From the NCBI GenBank assembly GCA_900454475.1, contig UGSS01000002.1, positions 2,532,674 to 2,596,673 of the forward strand: a stretch of DNA of 64,000 nucleotides, given 5' to 3'. Origin of the DNA: [Pasteurella] mairii (GTDB taxonomy: Bacteria > Pseudomonadota > Gammaproteobacteria > Enterobacterales > Pasteurellaceae). Position 1 is the stretch's first letter; every line of letters begins with the position of its first letter. The notes beneath the pieces were generated by a model. The model had not been told where the DNA came from, searched no databases, and saw only the letters and a program-made list of their open reading frames with translations. Both the position numbers and the translations under genes were made by a program. This document shows, piece after piece, positions 60,540-64,000 of the stretch.

Positions 60540-61064
60540 TTAGGGTAATTCTTCGATCGTAAAATTGGTATTGGTATAAACACAAATATCGCCAGCAATT
60601 TGTAAGGATTTTTCGACGATTTCACGGGCGGAAAGCTCGGTATTTTGTACTAATGCACGGGCAGCAGACAGAGCATAATTGCCACCGGAACCAATCGCAA
60701 GAATTTGATCGGCTTCCGGTTGAACCACATCACCGATACCCGTAATAATTAAGCTTTCTTTTTCATCCGCGACGATAAGCATAGCTTCTAATTTGCGTAA
60801 GGCGCGATCTGTTCTCCAATCTTTCGCTAATTCGACCGCACTTTTAAGCAAATGCCCTTGGTGTAATTCAAGTTTGCGTTCAAATAATTCAAATAGGGTG
60901 AATGCGTCGGCAGTACCACCGGCAAAACCTGCTAATACTTTGTTATTGTATAAGCGACGGACTTTACGTGCGTTGCCTTTCATTACAGTATTGCCGAGGG
61001 ACACTTGTCCATCACCGCCCACAACTACTTTTCCGTCGCGGCGAACACTTACGATCGTTGTCAT
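60540..61064 (-). CDS. hslV: ATP-dependent protease peptidase subunit HslV
   Basis: HslV is the proteasome-like peptidase of the HslUV complex. The 174-residue product starts M-T-T-I-V-S-V-R-R; Thr2 becomes the catalytic N-terminal nucleophile. It has [10 protein letters not shown] near residues 18-27 and G-F-A-G-G-T-A-D-A near 47-55. It is the first gene of the hslVU heat-shock operon and has a sigma-32 promoter upstream. Confidence 0.98.
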   Translation of the reverse strand: MTTIVSVRRDGKVVVGGDGQVSLGNTVMKGNARKVRRLYNNKVLAGFAGGTADAFTLFELFERKLELHQGHLLKSAVELAKDWRTDRALRKLEAMLIVADEKESLIITGIGDVVQPEADQILAIGSGGNYALSAARALVQNTELSAREIVEKSLQIAGDICVYTNTNFTIEELP

Positions 61065-61099
61065 CTTTTTTTCCTATGTTTTATTGACACATAGAGACT

Positions 61100-61127
61100 A
61101 AGTGGGGATGAAATTGCGGCTTTCAAG
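61100..61127 (-). promoter_or_regulatory. Sigma-32 heat-shock promoter of hslVU
   Basis: On the minus strand CTTGAAA (61127-61121), 13 bases, then CCCCACTT (61107-61100) matches the RpoH consensus with the same spacing as at groES. Confidence 0.82.
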
Positions 61128-61233
61128 AGTTGATGGCAGATTTTCAAGGGGTTTTTCACGCAGGCAATTGCGCTGGCATAGCGCTGACATAAAAATAGAA
61201 AAGTGCGGTCAAAAATACCATAATTCGCTAGAT

Positions 61234-61262
61234 AAAGAAGGCATCAAATTGATGCCTTCTAA
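61234..61262 (-). terminator. Intrinsic terminator after yidC
   Basis: AGAAGGCATCAA (61236-61247) and its inverse TTGATGCCTTCT (61249-61260) form a hairpin just after the yidC stop. Confidence 0.75.
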
Positions 61263-61271
61263 AATCAGAGA

Positions 61272-62909
61272 TTATTTCTTGCGAGAATGTAAGCCTTTTT
61301 TCTCCAATCCGCGATAGATCAATTGTTGTTGAACAATCGTGATCAAGTTGGACACCAACCAATATAACACTAAGCCGGCTGGGAACCAGAGGAAGAATAC
61401 CATGAAAATTAATGGCATAAAGTTCATCACTTTTTGTTGCATTGGATCTGCCACCGGAGTTGGCGACATCTTTTGCAACAAGAACATGGAACCGCCCATC
61501 AAAATCGGCAGGATATAGTATGGATCTTGTGCTGATAAGTCTTGAATCCAACCGAAGAATGGAGCATGACGTAATTCAACCGCTTCCATAAATGTCCAGT
61601 ATAAGGCGATAAAAATCGGCATTTGGAGTAGAATTGGCAAACAGCCGCCTAACGGGTTTACTTTTTCTTCTTTATATAATTTCATCATTTCTTGGCTCAT
61701 GCGTTGGCGATCATCACCGAAACGTTCACGCATTTCTTGCATTTTCGGTTGCAACATCCGCATTTTTGCCATTGAGGTGTATTGCGCTTTGGTTAACGGA
61801 TATAAAATCGCTTTCACCACTAAGGTTACCCCAATAATCGCCAAGCCCCAGTTTTGTACTAAAGATTGAATAAGGGTCAATAATTTGAATAACGGTTTAG
61901 CAATGAACCATGCCCAGCCGTAATCTACGGTTAAATCTAAGTGGTTAGCCACTTCACCCATTTGATCTTGTAATTTAGGACCTGTCCATAATTTGCTGGT
62001 GATGGTTTGTGTGGCGCCTGCCGGAACGACAGTCACCGGTCCACGATAACCAATAGAACCGATATTGTTTGCTTTATCAGTTAAGGTATAAAGTTGATTA
62101 TCTGCATCTTGATTTGGAATCCAAGCGGAGACGAAATAATGTTGCAAAATCGCAACCCAACCAGCTTTAGTATTAACGGATAAATTAGCATTCTCCATAT
62201 CTTCAAAACTGTATTTTTTATAGTTGGTTTCAGAAGAAGAATAGGCGCCACCAGTATAAGTTGGCATTGCCATGCTGCCGGAACTTTCCACGAGAGTATG
62301 TCTTAATTGACCGTAAGGTTCAACTTCAATAGCATTCGCACTTTGGTTTTGAATTTCAAAGTTAACGTCAACATCATATTTACCGCGTTTTAACACGAAG
62401 ATTTTACGGTAAGTCACCCCGTTTTTCTCAAAGACGAAAGGAACGCTAAGCTCATCTTGCCCTTCTGCCAATTTGAAGTTATCACCGTTTACTTGATAAT
62501 CAGCGCGACCAGCAGTACTATCAATACCGTCTTTTCCGATTAAACCGCTTTGGGCGATATAAACATGTTCAGGTGTATTTTTTAACAACGCAAAAGGCGT
62601 ATTGGATTTTAATTCCGCATCATATTTTAACAACTCAGAACTAATCACATCACCGCCTAACGTATCGACTTTTAAGCGAAATACATCATTTTCAAGGGTA
62701 ATTACGCGTCCTTTGACTTGTGTATTGGTAGTAATTGCAGCAGTTGAAGAAGAACTAGCCGGAACATCAGAAGTGTTCGCAGGCGTTGTGGTTTGCGCTT
62801 GTTCAGTGGCAACTGGCTGAGGCGTGTTGTAATCCACTTGCCATTGCTGATAAACAAGAAAAGAAATAAAGAGTAGTGCTAGCACTAACAGGCTACGTCT
62901 TGAATCCAT
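61272..62909 (-). CDS. yidC: Membrane protein insertase YidC
   Basis: YidC inserts and folds inner membrane proteins, alone or with SecYEG. The 545-residue product has an N-terminal anchor, a large periplasmic domain (about 55-340) and five C-terminal membrane segments. The conserved [15 protein letters not shown] region lies near residue 400. The periplasmic linker is rich in T, S and Q. Its start overlaps the yidD stop by one base (TAATG). Confidence 0.97.
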   Translation of the reverse strand: MDSRRSLLVLALLFISFLVYQQWQVDYNTPQPVATEQAQTTTPANTSDVPASSSSTAAITTNTQVKGRVITLENDVFRLKVDTLGGDVISSELLKYDAELKSNTPFALLKNTPEHVYIAQSGLIGKDGIDSTAGRADYQVNGDNFKLAEGQDELSVPFVFEKNGVTYRKIFVLKRGKYDVDVNFEIQNQSANAIEVEPYGQLRHTLVESSGSMAMPTYTGGAYSSSETNYKKYSFEDMENANLSVNTKAGWVAILQHYFVSAWIPNQDADNQLYTLTDKANNIGSIGYRGPVTVVPAGATQTITSKLWTGPKLQDQMGEVANHLDLTVDYGWAWFIAKPLFKLLTLIQSLVQNWGLAIIGVTLVVKAILYPLTKAQYTSMAKMRMLQPKMQEMRERFGDDRQRMSQEMMKLYKEEKVNPLGGCLPILLQMPIFIALYWTFMEAVELRHAPFFGWIQDLSAQDPYYILPILMGGSMFLLQKMSPTPVADPMQQKVMNFMPLIFMVFFLWFPAGLVLYWLVSNLITIVQQQLIYRGLEKKGLHSRKK

Positions 62910-63169
62910 TATTTTTTCTCTTTTTTGTTATTAATATTCGGCGGCACAGGATCGTATCCGCCAGCGTTCAAAGGATGACATTTTAATATACGTTTGACTG
63001 TAAGCCAACTACCTTTTGCAGCACCATGCATTTTTAATGCTTCCAGTGCATAGCAAGAACAAGTTGGCGTAAACCGACAACGAGGTCCAATGAGCGGGCT
63101 GATCACGACTTGGTAAAACCGAACTAGCCCAACTAAGATTTTTGCGCCAATCGAAGGTGTCTTTTCCAT
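62909..63169 (-). CDS. yidD: Membrane protein insertion efficiency factor YidD
   Basis: YidD is a small amphipathic protein that assists YidC. The 86-residue product has the family block [10 protein letters not shown] near residues 34-43 and G-G-Y-D-P-V-P-P near the end. It overlaps the 3' end of rnpA by 37 bases, as often seen. Confidence 0.95.
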   Translation of the reverse strand: MEKTPSIGAKILVGLVRFYQVVISPLIGPRCRFTPTCSCYALEALKMHGAAKGSWLTVKRILKCHPLNAGGYDPVPPNINNKKEKK

Positions 63170-63492
63170 AACTTATCCAAGGTTGCAAATAATGTGCGGT
63201 TATCTAACTTACCAATACCAGCTTTTGCTACGATAATAAAATCGTAAGCAGGCAGCTGATGTTGTAATGTGCGAAAACTTTCGCGACAAACGCGTTTAAT
63301 GCGGTTGCGATCGTGGGCGCGCTTTAAATGTTTTTTTGCCACAGTTAAGCCTAAGCGGGGATGCTCAAGGTCATTTTGGCGGGCAAGAATGGTGATTTCT
63401 GGACTACTCGCTCGAAGCGGATCTTGAAAAACGTATTTGAATTGAGAGGGAGTTAACAGACGTAACTCCCGAGAAAAGTTTAGCGTAATCAC
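63133..63492 (-). CDS. rnpA: Ribonuclease P protein component
   Basis: RnpA is the protein subunit of RNase P, which matures tRNA 5' ends. The 119-residue product uses a GTG start at 63492, and from there aligns with H. influenzae RnpA ([10 protein letters not shown]). The RNR motif is present as [10 protein letters not shown] near residues 59-68. It starts 15 bases after the rpmH stop and is cotranscribed with it; no clear ribosome binding site is visible, so coupling to rpmH is likely. Confidence 0.96.
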   Translation of the reverse strand: MITLNFSRELRLLTPSQFKYVFQDPLRASSPEITILARQNDLEHPRLGLTVAKKHLKRAHDRNRIKRVCRESFRTLQHQLPAYDFIIVAKAGIGKLDNRTLFATLDKLWKRHLRLAQKS

Positions 63493-63507
63493 ACCGATAA
63501 AGGTTGA

Positions 63508-63642
63508 TTATGCAGATAAACTTTTACGACCTTTAGCGCGACGACGAGCTAAAACTTGGCGGCCGTTTTTAGTTGCCATACGCGCACGGAAACCGTGAGT
63601 ACGACTGCGTTTTAATACAGAAGGTTGAAATGTACGTTTCAT
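63508..63642 (-). CDS. rpmH: 50S ribosomal protein L34
   Basis: L34 is a 44-residue, very basic large-subunit protein. It reads [12 protein letters not shown] at the start and ends [10 protein letters not shown]. It is the first gene of the conserved rpmH-rnpA-yidD-yidC run. Confidence 0.97.
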
Positions 63643-64000
63643 AACTATAATCTACCTAAATCAAAATTGTCACATCATTGTTTTTGATTCAAGGAGGATC
63701 AAAAACACGAATATTGGAACAAGGGTTACTCAAATAAGGAACGGAATTGTAATCTGAAATTCAGCGTTCGTCAAATCAGAATACGCAAAATTGAGGAAAT
63801 AAATCTTCTTTTTCGCCTAAACCGTATAAAAGCGCTGGGAATTATACGGTTTTTACAAAAAATCTCAAGCAAGCTTTTTCGCTTTTTTTGATCCTTTTCT
63901 AAAGATCTTTGATCAACTTTATTGTAGAATTACCCGAGTTCACACCGCACTTTTTGCGGGCTCTGCTAATTTTTTGATTTTATAAACGATAAAATAACAA
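63643..64000. other. Upstream region of rpmH with hairpins
   Basis: No gene is seen. An inverted repeat (TGTTTTTGAT 63679-63688, ATCAAAAACA 63698-63707) lies in the rpmH leader. A second, stronger hairpin (AAACCGTATAA near 63820-63830, TTATACGGTTT near 63842-63852) has a T tail on the plus strand. Several GATC sites cluster at 63890-63915 and a USS lies near 63945. In many relatives dnaA lies near rpmH, but none is visible here and I see no clear DnaA boxes. Confidence 0.4.

Overview
The window is chromosomal DNA of a member of the Pasteurellaceae. The 9-mer AAGTGCGGT, or its complement, which is the Haemophilus-type DNA uptake signal sequence (USS), occurs about thirty times by eye, often as inverted pairs that form terminators. 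Gene content (nadR, nrfABCD, an HI0933-like flavoprotein, fxsA-groESL-aspA) also fits Haemophilus, Pasteurella, Aggregatibacter or Avibacterium. The species cannot be named from sequence alone. I see no rRNA, tRNA or CRISPR array.

Layout. 1-1975: 3' end of the S10 ribosomal protein operon (rplV-rpsC-rplP-rpmC-rpsQ), closed by a terminator. 2072-4373: ubiK, nadR and a metallophosphoesterase gene on the minus strand. 4462-5403: an FMN riboswitch and ribB. 5492-13270: an L-arabinose regulon on the minus strand (araFGH transporter, araC, an FGGY kinase, araA) with AraC I1-I2 type operators at two promoters. The binding protein AraF has lost about 54 internal residues and no araD is present. 13391-15898: a decay zone with a dead IS256-family element, a broken AAA ATPase gene and another broken small gene. 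15925-16834: uppP and terminators.

16857-30685: a complete 4-hydroxyphenylacetate (homoprotocatechuate) catabolic island. hpaBC diverges from the regulator gene hpaA. Downstream lies one long plus-strand run: a TRAP transporter, hpaG1, hpaG2, hpaE, hpaD, hpaF, hpaH, hpaI and a succinate-semialdehyde dehydrogenase gene. Together these would take 4-hydroxyphenylacetate to pyruvate and succinate. The hpaB and TRAP promoters share a nearly identical 36-bp element and a -10 region at the same spacing, which is probably the HpaA operator. Perfect USS copies are missing from this block, which suggests acquisition.

30749-35313: a BtuCDF/FecBCDE-type importer and TonB-dependent receptor; the permease gene is frameshifted. 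35443-39796: groEL, groES (sigma-32 promoter), fxsA and aspA. 39908-47800: formate-dependent nitrite reductase nrfABCD plus its haem-lyase/thioredoxin genes nrfE-dsbE-nrfF-nrfG, with NarP- and FNR-like sites upstream. 47825-49039: an HI0933-like flavoprotein gene stopped by one nonsense codon. 49384-54819: nudC, hemE, a yjaG-like gene, hupA and deaD. 54953-58128: nlpI and pnp. 58621-59046: a DoxX-family gene. 59153-61127: hslV-hslU with a sigma-32 promoter. 61234-63642: rpmH-rnpA-yidD-yidC.

The regulatory logic is that of a facultative anaerobe using alternative carbon sources: CRP-like sites at ara, hpa and aspA, FNR/NarP-like sites at nrf, two substrate-responsive AraC-family regulators and two heat-shock promoters. 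At least five genes are disrupted, three of them by single events (btuC-like frameshift, HI0933-like nonsense codon, araF in-frame deletion). This means either recent decay or some sequence errors.
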